NCBI GenBank assembly: GCA_051453625.1 | Contig: JBOZIK010000001.1 | Location: forward strand, 79,766,849-79,830,848 | Source: Welwitschia mirabilis | Taxonomy: Eukaryota; Gnetophyta; Gnetopsida; Welwitschiales | Direction of reading: 5' to 3' | Length of the DNA stretch: 64,000 bases | Shown: piece after piece, positions 46,481 to 59,659 of the stretch | Position numbering within the stretch: position 1 is the first letter of the stretch | How the letters are laid out: every line of letters begins with the position of its first letter | Program-made: the position numbers and the translations under genes | Notes under the pieces: model-generated | Databases searched by the model: none | What the model saw: the letters and a program-made list of their open reading frames with translations, nothing else | What the model was told of the DNA's origin: nothing

Positions 46481-47330
46481 AAAACTTGTGGAAACTAGTC
46501 TAATAAATCTTCATATTTTAGACATATTAGAGAAAGTGAAAAACATCAATATTACTTTGATACTACTTTTAATGAAAATAAATCTAAAGAGTTATCATTT
46601 AATTTGAGTTTATTTAATTCCTATTTCAAGGAACATTATTTATATATAAATTCATATTTTATGAGCTTTTCCTCCTTTTCTTTAAAATAAAAATCCTAGT
46701 TTTTGTATTATAAGTTACCTAGTCATACTTTAAAAATTTTGTAAAGCTCTATAAACTGCTTTTCTAAGTGAATTTCAAGCTATAGAATTCATAGAAGATA
46801 TAATAAAACATATCTTAAATGCTAATATTAAAATAAAAAATAATAAATATTTAATAAACTCATGAAAATATATCAAATCTTGCTATCTAAATGTTTCAAT
46901 CATGGTATTTATTAAAGTGAAAAAGCTACAACATTATCAAGAGAATTATATAAATCTACTTTAAATGTTTTAGACATCTTATATAGAGGAAGCATTAATA
47001 ATTAAGATTTGAGAACTAAAAGTGAAACTATTTCCCAACTATATCAAATGATTTAAGGATGAAGGCAAGATATCTCTAGTATAAAGCAAAAAGATAAGGT
47101 AAATAACTTAGATATAAAAAAACTAAAATTTAATAAAATAATTTATAAATTCATAAATCTTAAGGAATATGTATCCAAAAAAGTTATGAATAATAGAAAT
47201 GTAAAATTAGAAAAAAGCAATACTAACTTAATCAATTAAAGAAATGAAAATATCCTTTACACATTATGGAGATAATGGCCATTGTGAATCTAAGTGTCCA
47301 TGAATGAAAAATTTTATTCAATGGTTAGAT
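46480..47330 (+). pseudogene. gag relic of a second gypsy element
   Basis: A-rich plus strand with many stops. The only firm signature is a decayed zinc knuckle at 47256-47297: FTHYGDNGHCESKC, in which the first two Cys of CX2CX4HX4C are Phe and Tyr while His and the last Cys remain. The order gag then pol on the same strand (reverse transcriptase from 48850) supports it. Confidence 0.6.
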
Positions 47331-48849
47331 ATAAGGATGGTATATTATAATTCTAATAATTTACAAAACATAATAAAGAAAACATTTTAAGTCATAAGTT
47401 GGAGAAAAAGAACAACTAAAAAACCTATATTGCAATACATAAATCTAAAGAGATAGTAATAATATTATTAATATGGAAACTAGAGAAATGAAAACAAAAA
47501 GAAAAATAATACTCCTATAAGAAGTTTTTCAAAAAAAAAAAAAATAAAGTGAAAAATACTAGAATAACCTCAGTGAATTCCTAAAGAAATAAGACTTAAA
47601 GTAATATCTATTAGATTAAAAAACTTACTATAATAGGTTAGACATCTAAAGGAAATAGAGAAAACATAAAAAAGAAAATGTACATAAGAAAAGAGAGGAA
47701 AATATGAACATGAATAAATACCTTGAAATTTTTTTCCTATAAAGTAAGGAAAAAGAAAAACTAAAAAGCAAGGAAAACAAAGAATTAAGATACTTAAGTA
47801 AATATTTTGAAGATACATTATTCTGTTTACCATTAAGTTTAATAACATACCACTCTACAAGAAGCAAATAAAAAGTTTATGTAATAGAGAAACAAAAGAC
47901 ATAAGAAAATTAAAAACTAAAATGACAATTCTAAAAAAGTTCAAATAAAAAATAAAAATGTTGATCATGGGGTTTAGACATCGACTCAAATATTTTAGGG
48001 TAAAAAAAAAATACAGTGATCTTGACATACTTATGATTAATATAAGGATTAATGAAAAATGAATATTTAAATATTCGATAGACTAATTAGATAGTATAAA
48101 TATTATAACAAATTAGGCTTATGAAACATCAAGGAGAAATAAGCTAAGTCCTTATAATAGAAAAGTTTACATGGTAAGGAGATTAACTATTATAGTAAAA
48201 GATATTTTATTGAACACTCTTATTAAGTTATACATATTAGATATTTAGTAGATGTTATCTTAAAAAAAGTTAAAAAGTATATTCTTATCAGTATATCATT
48301 CTAGATAAAGCTTTATAACCACTACTAATCCAATTATTTATTCAAGAAAAAGTCTTATGAAAAGTAGCATGGAATATTTACAAAAACAAGTAATAATTGT
48401 AAATAAAGTAAGGTTAGAAATTAAGTCTTTTAAAAAATAGATAAACACATTTAGTTTTACTAAAAATAAGTTAAAAATCAAAAAATGATTCTAACAAAAA
48501 ATAAACATAAAGATAACTCTATTAATATTAAGAAAATAGAAGTAAAAGTAGAAGAAAGTATTAAAAAATCACTCTTATGGATGGTTTTCAATATATCAAA
48601 GTAAAACATAATAAATCATTAATTATTAATAGTAATCTTACTCATTCATAAAACAAGTAATTAACGAATATATTGGTAAAGGTAAATAAAGCTTTAACTT
48701 AGGGTCTAGATTTCTTAAAAGGCATAGATCTTACTCTTTGTTAACATAGAATTTACATGAGTATTTCATTAAAAATTATTAGATGACATGAAAGGAGGTG
48801 TAATCCCTCTATTTAAAAAGTTAGAAAGATAAAATATTTGAATTAATAA

Positions 48850-49580
48850 AAGTAGGATTAATTTGTCCTATGTTAGATTTATAATGGAGAAGTCCTATTA
48901 CTATTATACCTTAAAAAATAAATAGAGAGAATGAAAAATTTTATAACACTAAATGATACCACTTTTAAAGACCATTATTTCTCTTATACTTATAGATAAA
49001 GTTTTAGATAGGGTGTTAAGACATTAATATTGTAGTTTTTGTAATGAATATAATGTTTATAATGAAATATCATTTTCTCCTTAAGAGTAGAGGTGAAAAC
49101 GCTTTCATATGTCATTCAGAAATACAAGACTTTTGAGTTTTATCATCTGAATGATATAATTCTCAATAACACTAGAAATACTTGTATAATAATATTTTAG
49201 AATATGATTAGAAAGGTATTAGAAGTTTTTATAAATAATTGTTTCACAAATAATGATGATTTTAATCAATTTCATATTAGGTTATAAAAAGAATTGGAAT
49301 GAGATGAAGAAAAGAAGTCATAATTAAATTAGTCTAAAAATCATCTAATGATTAACATGAGAATAGTATTAGTTCATAAACTTTATTAGAAAAATTAAAA
49401 TAGACATGAGATAATTAAGAATATATAAGAATTAAATCATCCAACTAAAATGAAAGAAATTAGATCTTTTCTAAGACATTTTTAATATTATAGGAAATTT
49501 ATTAAAAACTATTAAATTTCTAAACCTACAACTCATTTGTTTCAAATACATGTGAAATTGAATAGATTAAAGTATGTAAA
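48850..49580 (+). pseudogene. Reverse transcriptase relic of the second gypsy element
   Basis: Scattered pieces in the right order: LNDTTFKDHY (about 48950), ILIDKVLDRVL (about 48985), KVLEVFINN, NEDGIVLGHK-like INMRIVLVHKLY (about 49350) and HPTKMKEIRSFL followed by YYRKFIKNY and ISKPTTHLFQ (49438-49545). These match the N-terminal, palm-to-thumb and connection parts of Athila/Tat-type pol. The FMDD site has decayed to FINN. Stops are frequent. It is more degraded than the element at 32321-45027, so probably older. Confidence 0.75.
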
Positions 49581-49599
49581 TTGGTATTTGAAAATTTAA

Positions 49600-49990
49600 A
49601 ATAGAAATTATTAGAAGAATTAACATTATAGGATCCTAATTAAATACAATCTTTTTGTATCATGATTGATGCATCTAACCATGTACTAGGATCTATCATT
49701 GGATAAAATGATAATAAAAATAAATATTATGAAATAACACAAATATTAAAAATCTTAAACTTAGCCTAATTAAATTACATAAAAACCAAAATAAAAATGT
49801 TTTTAACTTTATTAGCCTCACAAAAATGAAACATCATGTTTTAAGTAAAAACATTAATGTTCATATAGATCATGATACTATTAGATTTTTAACGAATAAG
49901 AAAGAGACAAATTCTAGAATAATAAGATGAATGCTATTAATGTTTACATTTGAACTTAACTTCATAAAATAAATATTAAGACTATGAGGG
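49600..49990 (+). pseudogene. RNase H relic of the second gypsy element
   Basis: Pieces SMIDASNHVLGSIIG (Asp kept, 49668-49670), KYYEITQ-like, ILNLA, LNYIKTKIKMF and, after frame changes, HIDHDTIRFLTNKKETNS-like sequence and RMLLMFTFELNFI-like sequence follow the RNase H order. It lies directly after the reverse transcriptase relic. Confidence 0.7.
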
Positions 49991-50969
49991 GAGGGATGAG
50001 TATGAAAGTTTTGATTCTATTATAATAAAATGTAAACTAAGCATAATTTATATAAAGAAATAGTACAAAACAGAGTGCATAAAGGTTAATAATAATATGC
50101 CTATTTTATTATTATTTAGTGTTGAAATCATACACTCTAGCAAGACTTTTTAGTAACCTTCAATAATGCAATAAAATTTTTTAGCAATCTTAGAATTAAA
50201 ATATTTCACAGTGATGTTAAAGGTGGAGGGTTCAGGTATGAAATGGGATGGAGAAGAATAAGTATGAAAGAGAGACCATGTATCACAATGTTTCACTTAT
50301 ATGAAAATCATGTTTTTAATAATCACATAATCGTAGTACAAGTTATATAAGTGATTAGGCAAAGAAAAAAATTATGCAAGCTTTCAACAACTAGAAAATA
50401 GGGATATTATAAAAGTCATTTATAATATTCATTTCTTATCTCTTGAGTAAGGGCTAGTTGCTTCTATTAGGACTGGATATCTTTTAAGGAGAGGATCAAT
50501 AAAATAACTTTAGGTTAACTTTTTCTTTTAAGTAATTAACTAAAATGACACACTTCAATGTATGTAAAATGTAAGAATTATACTATGTAAATTAAACTAT
50601 CAAATAGATAAAATTATAAACCAAAATAATGTAATATAAAAATCATAAAAATCATAAAATATATAGATAACAAGAATATTTAACTTTATTAATGAGTAAA
50701 TCCTTCATAATACTCTGATGAAACATTCCATTAGTTCTCAATCATACAAAAATTTTTATAGTAATTCTTAGGATTAAAGAAAGCATAGTGGCTTCCATTA
50801 CAACATGTGATGATACACTAATTGAAGGAATTTAAAATAAAAATTATATGAAATGCGTAGTTTTACAATTTAAGCTAAATGATAAAAGATACAAAAATTT
50901 GTTCACTAGTATAATATTGTTTTAATTAATATACTAATTGAGTTCTAGCCATTACAAGTTAATCTACAA

Positions 50970-51330
50970 AGAAATATAATTATGAAGAGGTTAAAATAGT
51001 TGTTAAAGCATTTAAAAATCATTATATTAGGTATTCAATCACTACTTATAGTGATAACCTAGTGCATGATGATGAGGGCCTTGATATTAATTGGTTAACC
51101 CATTAGCCAATTGACCATTATGCTTGCATAGTTGATCTTTAGATGAAAAAATGTAAAATTTTAAAGTCCATAAGTAGTTAATCCCTTAGATTATTAGTCA
51201 ACCACATACTGATAGAAATCAATTATTTTTAAATAGGTCAATAACTCCCTTTGTTATTTTTGGTTGGTTACTTGATGATAAACCTCCATTATTAGTATCA
51301 TGCTATTAATTGCTAGGTAATATTTTCTTA
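50970..51330 (+). pseudogene. Integrase core relic of the second gypsy element
   Basis: EEVKIVVKAFKNHYIRYSIT then TYSDNL (50985-51060) matches the integrase core (family AKxVVKFLKxxIFxRFGxP...ISDxG). QPHTDRNQLFLNRSI (about 51205-51250) fits the YHPQTDGQxExxNR motif. The first Asp region and the zinc finger are not readable. About 1 kb of poorly readable sequence separates it from RNase H. Confidence 0.6.
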
Positions 51331-54300
51331 ATTACTTATCAATTTTATTCCTTCAATACTTATGGTTTTTGTTCAAGCTTTCTATCTTAATAGATATTTT
51401 GTATAGTCTAGTTTATTATTAATTGAATTAAACCTTTATGTTTTTCAGCAGCATAACTTCTTTAAGCCTTATAAGAACATATACTACATTAGCATTATTT
51501 TACTAAGAGTTTAATTTATTATCAATATATGATCTAGATGTTCAACAATATTTTCATTTATCATATATGATAATATAATATTATATGATGATCTTCCTAG
51601 ATTTATGAATTTCCTAGCATCTCCTATAAGAATGTGTTAAATAAATAGTAAAATTAAATTATAGTTAGAGATGAAAATCAAATAATAAAATTTTATGAGT
51701 CTAGAAAATATAAAAATAAAAATTCTGAACAAATAGAATGAAGAACATATTATCTAGGTATTTCCATTATTAAAAAATAGATACATAAGAAAATGCAAAT
51801 TATTTAATTAGTATTTAAGCTTATATTTTCTACATGCTATGTGATATGATGAAAATATTAAGGAGTAAATGAGAAAGAATACTAAATTACTACTTATGGG
51901 TAAATTAGTAAGAAAAGAAAAAATTCACATTAGCCTATAAAAAGTTTATATAGAAGAAAATACTATTACTCATATATTTGATCAAAGGAATATTACTATA
52001 ATAAAATTTTATGCTAATAAAAGCAAACATAACCATGAAAACAACTAGTATATCTTCTTATTTATCACCAATGATAATGATAAAGGTGAATAATAAAAAC
52101 CATAAACACCTGATAAAGGAATATGTATTACTTGATTCTTATTAAAACTCAATATCTGACTAATGTAAATGCATAGTGCCTCTAGAAGCATATCATAACT
52201 GAATGAATGAAGACTATGATAGCCTCTTTATGTGTGATTTTTAATGAGTGAATATAGCTCTAGATTTAAGATGTCATCAAAGATAGTTAGATGAAACCCT
52301 TAATGCCCTTTGTGAATGGATCACTTCATGTTGTGATAATGATACTAGAGGATCTTGTAATGGTGGTGTTTCCTTCAATTTCTCTACTTCTACGACTGAC
52401 TCATAATTTGATTTATATTCAAATTTTATTTCTTAAATTTTTCTTCTTCTTATTTCTCTTTTATTTTTGACTCTTATTTATGTCATTCCTCTACTTAAAA
52501 TTTCTTTATCATATCCTTCATTTTGTAAAACTTTATTGCTTGGATATTATACATGTTAACCTTTTAAATAGATTATGAATTCTTCTTCTTTAAAAGCCTT
52601 GTTGAAATAAGATGGTATTTTAGGTAATTAACCTTATTTTTTGTAATTTTAATAATTCAAGATGACAATGATAATAATTATATTGTGAATGTTTTATGAG
52701 AAAAGTAATTCATAATTAAAAACTATACAAATATTCAAAGTAAATAATCTTATTAGGTAAGGAAATCAAATCATATGGTAAAACTAATAAGTAAAAATTT
52801 TAAGAGGATAAAATAATATTTTTTACATCTTATTTACTCATTTTAATTCTTGGTGAATATGAGAGGTATACTATATCATTAATATACATCTTATTATTGT
52901 ATATATGATTCTTAGATTCTATGCTTTCTAAAATAAATGAACATGTGAATAAGTAGATGCACTCTTACCTAGAACTATGAATTAGAAATGACTAGATTTA
53001 ATCTATCATGACTTTTATCTTCTTAATATATGTAATAACACTTGATTTATAACATTTTAATTATTGTTCATTTCACTAAAAAGTCTTATCTCATTATGTT
53101 ACATGATCGATCTAGAATTAGTGCATTTACTCTTTTAATGCATGTCTTAAATTGATGTGCATGATAAGTTAATTGTTTTATTCATTAAAATTAAAGAGGT
53201 TTATCTTATTATGCCATATGAAAATTTTAAAGTATATGGATTTATTATTTTAATGTGAAAAATTGAAAAGGATATAGCATGAGGAATAATACATGTAATT
53301 AACTTTAATAAATAAAGAAAGAAAATTACTCATTCTAGTTAGGTGCATGAGTCATAAATATGAAGATTATTTTTGTGCTGTAATGTCATTATTACTAATC
53401 CTACTTAATAATGATAAATCATGTGATCCTATGATTTTGAACTATGTGCCTTTTATTTATCTATATATAGAGGCTCTTACATCCATTACAAAAATAGGAG
53501 ATACTTCATATTTTTCATGTAAGTAAATTTTCTTTTCTTATATTTATTTATTTTCATTATTATTCTTGTGGAGTTTAGAGCTTAAAATCTTAAAGCTAAG
53601 GATTCTTAAGCTTGAAACTTCATCAATTTTCATCTTTCAAGGAATTATGAAATCTTTCCAAGTAACCTTCTTTACTGATGTTGTTCATATGATCCTTTTT
53701 AAGATTTTAGTAAAATAATAAAATATTACATTATAACATTTTTTATCATTATCATAAAATTATATTATAAAATTTCTTCCCTTCCATTGGCCCTCACCAA
53801 GACATTGGAAAGAAATGAAGGGTTTCTTATACTTGGTAATGAAGGCTACTCATGGGTGATTATAGCCAAGTGATCAAGGGGTTTACTATAAAGATTTTGG
53901 TATTCATGTTTATTTGTATTAATATAAATACTTAATATGATATTTTTCATCAATTATGAATTATATCAATCTTGTTAGGGAAAAAGTGTAATTCTTAAAA
54001 TCTCTTTTAGGCTAATATTGCTTCCTAGCAATCCTAGGGCTCTTTGTAAATGCTTTTATGCATTGCTTTTTGTTTTCTACATTTATTTGAATTAGTAATA
54101 TGTAGTTAAGATATATTTTAAGAAAATTATTTCTAAAAATGAATTTAGAAATAAATGTTAAAATATTAGGAAGCAATTAATTTTAATTTCTATAGATAAT
54201 AGTTAGTATAGTTTAAATACTAAGTATCTTAAATTATAGAAAATTAAACAGTAATTCCAAAATATATTAAATCACTTAAAAAGTGAAAGTATTTTGAAAT

Positions 54301-54445
54301 TTATGGTTATATTCGTATAGTATGATTAGACTATAATTTCATAAAATTTGACAATTTTTAACTTTAAAGTATGGTCTTGGAAATAATACTTTTATAAATC
54401 TAAAATAGTTTAACTTAATTTTTAAGAATCCTATTAAAGTATACT
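51331..54445. other. Unassigned AT-rich stretch with one promoter-like site
   Basis: No family recognised. At 52270-52400 the plus strand reads LDETLNALCEWITSCC and DNDTRGSCNGGVSF, protein-like but not placeable. CTATATATAGAGGCTCTTAC near 53460 looks like an LTR TATA region; together with the repeat arm starting at 54446 it might be the front of a plus-strand retroelement. Confidence 0.35.
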
Positions 54446-55925
54446 TTATGAAAAGCTACTATAATTTATTTCTTTCTTCATAGTTAATTAGTTATTAATT
54501 TTAATTACAATGTTTTTTAAACTGCTAAAAACATTATAATTAATGTCCTAAATTATAAAAATATTAGTTAAAATTATAATTAGGTAATTTAATTATAAAA
54601 GTAAATTATTATTTAAGTTATATTATTTACAGATAATATTTTAGAAGGAAAAGTACCTATTTTATCCCTTTTTCTTTTATCTTACTTTGAATATACATTC
54701 TTGTAAGGGCTTTCACCATAGTATTTTAAGTAACTTGAATAGTCCTTAATGTATTATTTATTTTCTTGAATTATGTTATAGTTGTATAAGTCTTAGATAA
54801 ATACTTATGTTTTAATAACCATGCTTAAGTTGTACTTCCTTTTGTTTATCTTCATTTCATATAATCATGATAGATTATCATATGAATAGTTTTCTTTTAA
54901 GTATATTCTTAAAATATTATTTAATATATTTTAAAAATTATTATTATTATTGTGAGAAATAAGAAAATAATATTCCTTTATTTAGATTTTCATTACTATA
55001 ATCTTGGATTTAAAGATGTTATAGCATGTTTGTCTTTCTTTTGTATGACTTTTTTCTATAAAATGAATCCAATGATGATTAGAATTATAAAGAATAAGTA
55101 AATAATTCATTAAATATCTACATCAGGTAGAATTATATGCATGAATTTATGTGGTGTATTTATCGAATGGGGATAACTCAAGATAATTCTAACAATGATC
55201 ATCCCCCTACTTGAATTTCATCGACAAGGTGGGCTTCATTAGTTGTTTTTTTTTTTTTTTTTTCCTTTTAAGTAATACACATTTGGAAGTGGATTTAATC
55301 ACCACTTTTCTATCTTACCCATGAATGAACTTACTATAACTTAATATACCAAGACCTTAACATTAATAGATCATGTTGTATCATTTGGAGATGTTTTAAG
55401 GAAGTGGGGATTAGTTATAAGCATTATCAATCTCATGTACCACCTATCACATCTATTGAAGGTATATCAAGGTAAAGAATAAGCCTATGAATTGGAGCCT
55501 AGCCATGTTTGTATTGTTTAGGATTTGAAGTAAGACCAATTCACATCTAGAGGGGCGTTGAATAATGAGTTAAAATGCCATTAATGGGAGTTGAAACCTC
55601 TTATTATGTTGGTTAGATATTATCTTGAAACTTATCCATGCATGTTTTATAATAACCTTACATCTCTTTAATTATATACAAGATATCTCTATGTGTGACA
55701 TAAAACTTAAAAAAACTATAATACACAAACTTATGACATCACTATTATTTGTAAATGAAAATAACTTTGAAATTAATTATAAGTAAATACATATGCCCTT
55801 TTTTTAAGAAAATAAAAATGGTAAGAAAGAATAAGTAGAATTTGACCTTACCTTACACTATATCTATTAGATAATAATATTAAAGAAGGAAAAAAATAGT
55901 TCTTAATTATGATAAGAAATGTTAG
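54446..55925 (+). repeat. Long inverted repeat, left arm
   Basis: Pairs, reversed, with 61922-63457. Shared words in order are GCTACTATAATTTATTT, CATTATAATTAATG, TTATCTTACTTT, AAGTTGTACTTCC, TATTCCTTTATTTAGATTTTC, GGAAGTGGATTTAATCACCA, TTCACATCTAGAGG, TGCCATTAATGGGAGTTGAA and CTTATGACATCAC. The arms are clearly diverged, so not recent. No coding sense. A T run lies at 55245-55263. Confidence 0.75.
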
Positions 55926-58089
55926 GCTATCACATCTTTTCCATAATCCTCTTCCTTCTTTATAGATGATCCTAAAGAGAATGATGGAGGAATGGGCTTA
56001 AGAGTCTATAAATAATTGAGTTTTAGAGATAAGTGTACATCCACTTCACTCTAGTTCATACCCTTGTTTATTTTTTTAAAGATATTAATAAGTTATTAAT
56101 GGCTCTAATACTATTAAATTTATGTAAACATAGATCCAGAATTTTAAGAACTAGTTTAGTGCTACCTCTTGAGTAAATGGTATATCGATGTAATCCTATA
56201 CGAGGAGTAGTGAAAGTTATCTCTTTCACTCATCTTGACATTAGTTTAAATGTAAACGTATGCATTTAGAATAATGTAAAAATGTTCAAAGGTTCTAATG
56301 GACATAGGATGATAATATTTTGCTATAGAAAAGATACTTTGAATTTCTTATAGATGTTCATTATCAAACCTTCATACTGCAAATTTCAATTCTCATATAA
56401 TAAAGTGCGTACATGTATTTAAAGCTCAACATTAGTGCATTAATTTGTTTTTATTTAAAGATCTAATGTAGAAATTTAAGTGGTATAATTTTAATTCATC
56501 TTGGTAATCACCTAGCAAAAGTAGAATGTACCTAAAAATTAAGAGAAACATAGGGTAGAAAGATATGAGGCATTCTACCCTAAATAGTATAGCTAACTTC
56601 TAATAAAAATCCTATTTACGTAGATCACAAACATGCTAAGATTAATTAGGATACTTAAAGATATTAAATACTAAATCATGCATGCTATTTTAAGAAATAT
56701 TCAAAATGTATGTAATTAAGATTAGTGTAATTTTAATGCCTACTCCAAAAATCTGTGTCTAAATTAATGTATTTCATAGAGTGACCACTTTAATGTTGCA
56801 TTGGATATTCTTGTTACCTCTATAATGAGTTTACTATATGGCTTTAAGATAGAGTCCCCTCTATAATACTAGAATATATAAATAATAGGATTAGTAAGGT
56901 TCTTATATCTATTCATATCAATTATTAATGATAGTGTTTTTCTTGAAATTTTTCTTAAATTTAATCTTTGCATATTAATTCAATGTAGTTAACAAATCCA
57001 CATGCTTTACATACAAAGTAGATCCTCTATTTATTTACCCTTGAAAATGAAATGAAATCACCTCAGAGTTAGGGTATTGTCCTACACTCAAAACACACAA
57101 TTAGTACATTGTGATAAATAGTACACAATAAGCATAAATATGTATATACGATAAATTAAAGATACTAGAAACAAAGAACTAGTAAAAATTCTATATGAAT
57201 TAAGTAAAAAATAAATATTAATAGTAAAAATGAAAAATAAAAATCTTTAATAGCCTAGATAATTTATCAAATAGTTGTTACATTTCCTATAATTCATGTA
57301 TGTAATTACTAAAACTTATGACTAGTATATGAAAAAGTTGTACATAATACCATATATTCATCACTTAAAATATTAAATATAATAATGTTTGAACCAAATG
57401 ACATTTAGGCATGCATATTATTAGTGCTTAAATATTTTAAAAAACTAAATATCATTGTAGCTAGATTTAGGAAGATAGATGAAATCATTTGTAACTAAGC
57501 TAGATATTAGATAAAACATAAGAAATATGATTTAAAAGGAATAAAAATAATAAAAATAAAATTAAAAGAAATTTTTATCAAATGTAATTAAATCTTTAAT
57601 AAGAATGAAGAAATATTTATTATCAGTAAATAAACTAAAAAATATTAATAAAGCATACTAAAAAGATCTTTAAATCTCGCTAGAGATCATGAAGAAAGTA
57701 ATAAGACATATTGAGGGAACTTGAAAGAATATAAAAATCAAGAATCCTAATAACATATTTATAAAATTATACCATTTTAATAATGAGCACTTAAACCATA
57801 CAGATAGGTCATCAATCATTATAAAAAAAGATAAAATGCTTTGAATATAACTAATATATCTAAAAGCAGATGAGGTTATATGACTTAAAACTTGGAAAAA
57901 AATTAGGTAAAATGTCAATAGTTTAAATGTTAGAAACTTATTGAAGAAGATTAGAATAATGATGGATTAACTATCTAAACACATGTATCTCACTAACTAT
58001 GGAATAAGAGAGGATTAGATGAAGTTTAAGAAGAGAGAATATTATTAATCTCTAAAAAGATATAAAAGTACAAAATTAATGCTTTTGAA
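55926..58089. other. Unassigned stretch between repeat arm and copia relic
   Basis: No coding match. The right end (57650-58089) would be the 3' end of the minus-strand copia element, but I see no polypurine tract or LTR. CTATAAATAATTG near 56009 is a lone TATA-like site. Confidence 0.35.
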
Positions 58090-58640
58090 GATAGTTAAGA
58101 TAATTTAGATAATCAAGAAAAAGGCTTAAGATTAACCCATTTGCATATTGATATAAATATATTTCTTAAAGAGAGATTTAGTGAAGATATCTATAAACTA
58201 TTACTCGTTTGATACATATTTAAAATGTGTATCCTTGCTTTTTACATGATTCCTAATGAAATTAATGTTCTTGATTCTAGAGTAAAGTAAAATATTCTTA
58301 GAGTTATGGATCATACCAGCATTGTTAAATAAGAAGAGAGTATTATATTCATGAATATCTAAGCCTTTTAGCATATTATGGATTTAAAAAACTTAGGATA
58401 AATAATTATTGATAGTTACATAATAACCTTCAATAGTATAAAGAGTAATAAAACTTTGATTTTTACTAGCCCCACTAATAAGACATCATCATAAAAAGTA
58501 ATAATGATTATTAGTACTATTCTTATCATGCTTAGAGCTAGTCTAAGTAGCATTACAAAAATCAAATGAATGGAAACTAAAGTCTATAGAACATGATCCT
58601 CCATAAGCTAAAGTAGTTATTCTATTCCTTAGGACCCTTT
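58090..58640 (-). pseudogene. Copia RNase H relic, minus strand
   Basis: Minus strand from about 58590: SFDFCNAT, CLISGASKNQSFITLYTIEGYY (family ISWxSKKQxTVALSTAEAEY), GLDIHEYNTLFLFNN (family GIxxxxxPIxCDN), NSKNILLYSRIKNINFIRNHV (family NPxxHSRTKHIDIRHHFIRDHV), KSKDTHFKYVSNE and FIDIFTKSLF (family LADIFTKPL). The match is continuous over the C-terminal half of copia pol. The catalytic Asp of CDN is Asn in FNN. It lies downstream, on the minus strand, of the reverse transcriptase. Confidence 0.85.
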
Positions 58641-59440
58641 TAATATCTTTAGATAAGATTATTTAGGTTTTGATTAATACTTGACACATATTATTAATTA
58701 AAAGTCATGTCATCCCTATTTATTATAAGATATAGTAGGTTTTATATCATACTTTAATATAGCTTAGTATTCACATACTTTTCTTATCATCAGGATATAT
58801 CGTATTGGTGATTCTAATTAGAGTAGCAATAAATGTTCTATGCTCTAAGCCAAATTTTATCACTCTCTTACTTATAAATTTTTGTTAAAATAGAAAAGTA
58901 TCATATTTTTTTTATCTGATCTAAAATCTAAGAAACATTTAAACCCATTCAAATGATTCATTTCAAAGTTATTAGTCATAAATTTTGCAAATTCATAAGA
59001 CATGTAGTCTAAACTAGAGTAAAAAAATAATATCATTAATATAAATTTAAACTAAGAGGAATTTATATTTATTTTTTTAATGAATAAGTTTTTATATATT
59101 TTACTTACAGAAAAATTATTCTTAAGAAATAAATGAGGTAAGTTTTTCATAGCATGCTTAGGATTCTTACGTTAATTCATGGAAAGCTTTCTTCAACCTA
59201 TAGACATGATTAAAGAAATTTATTCTTTTAAATTAGAGGATTGTTTGACCTATGCTAATTCATTTAGTATTTCATTTAAAAAGGAATTTTTAGTTTCCAT
59301 TTGATATATTTTAAAGTTATATAAGTAATTTAACAAAAGAAAAATTATAATTGATTTCAATTTAGCTATAGAAGAAAACATTTCCTCAAAGTCTATAGCT
59401 TCTTTTTAAGAATATCCATAAGCTATGAATCTTATTCTAT
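58641..59440 (-). pseudogene. Copia reverse transcriptase relic, minus strand
   Basis: Minus strand from about 59420: GYS, EAIDFEEMFSSIAKLKSI (family GIDYDETFAPVARLEAI), FKIYQMETKNSFLNEILNE (family FQMDVKSAFLNG), RKNPKHAMKNL, NNFSVSKIYKNLFIK, then IYINDIIF at the active site and YEFAKFMTNNFEMNHLNGFKCFLDF (family FEMSMMGELKFFLG). YVDD has become YIND (Asn codon 59035-59037). DMETKNS also lost the first Asp (family MDVKSAF). Wording fits the SIRE/Maximus lineage. Stops throughout. Confidence 0.85.
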
Positions 59441-59659
59441 GTCTTATAACTTGGAATTTTCATAGAATTTATTCTTAAATAAGCATTTTGTTGTAATTAA
59501 CTATGATCATTAGTGCTATGAATAAGCTTCCAAAATTTATTTTTCTTAAACTGATTAAATCTTATCATTTTCATCTTATTGAAAATTTGTAGATTCTATG
59601 TTATAGACATTCTACATGTTAACACATATAGTATTATTGTTTTTACCTTATTAAAAGCA

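Noticed and set aside
47570-47867. Hydrophobic minus-strand frames of 92 and 73 codons
   Set aside because: Antisense of an A-rich gypsy strand; poly-A/AAG composition gives Leu, Phe and Ser runs that mimic membrane segments.
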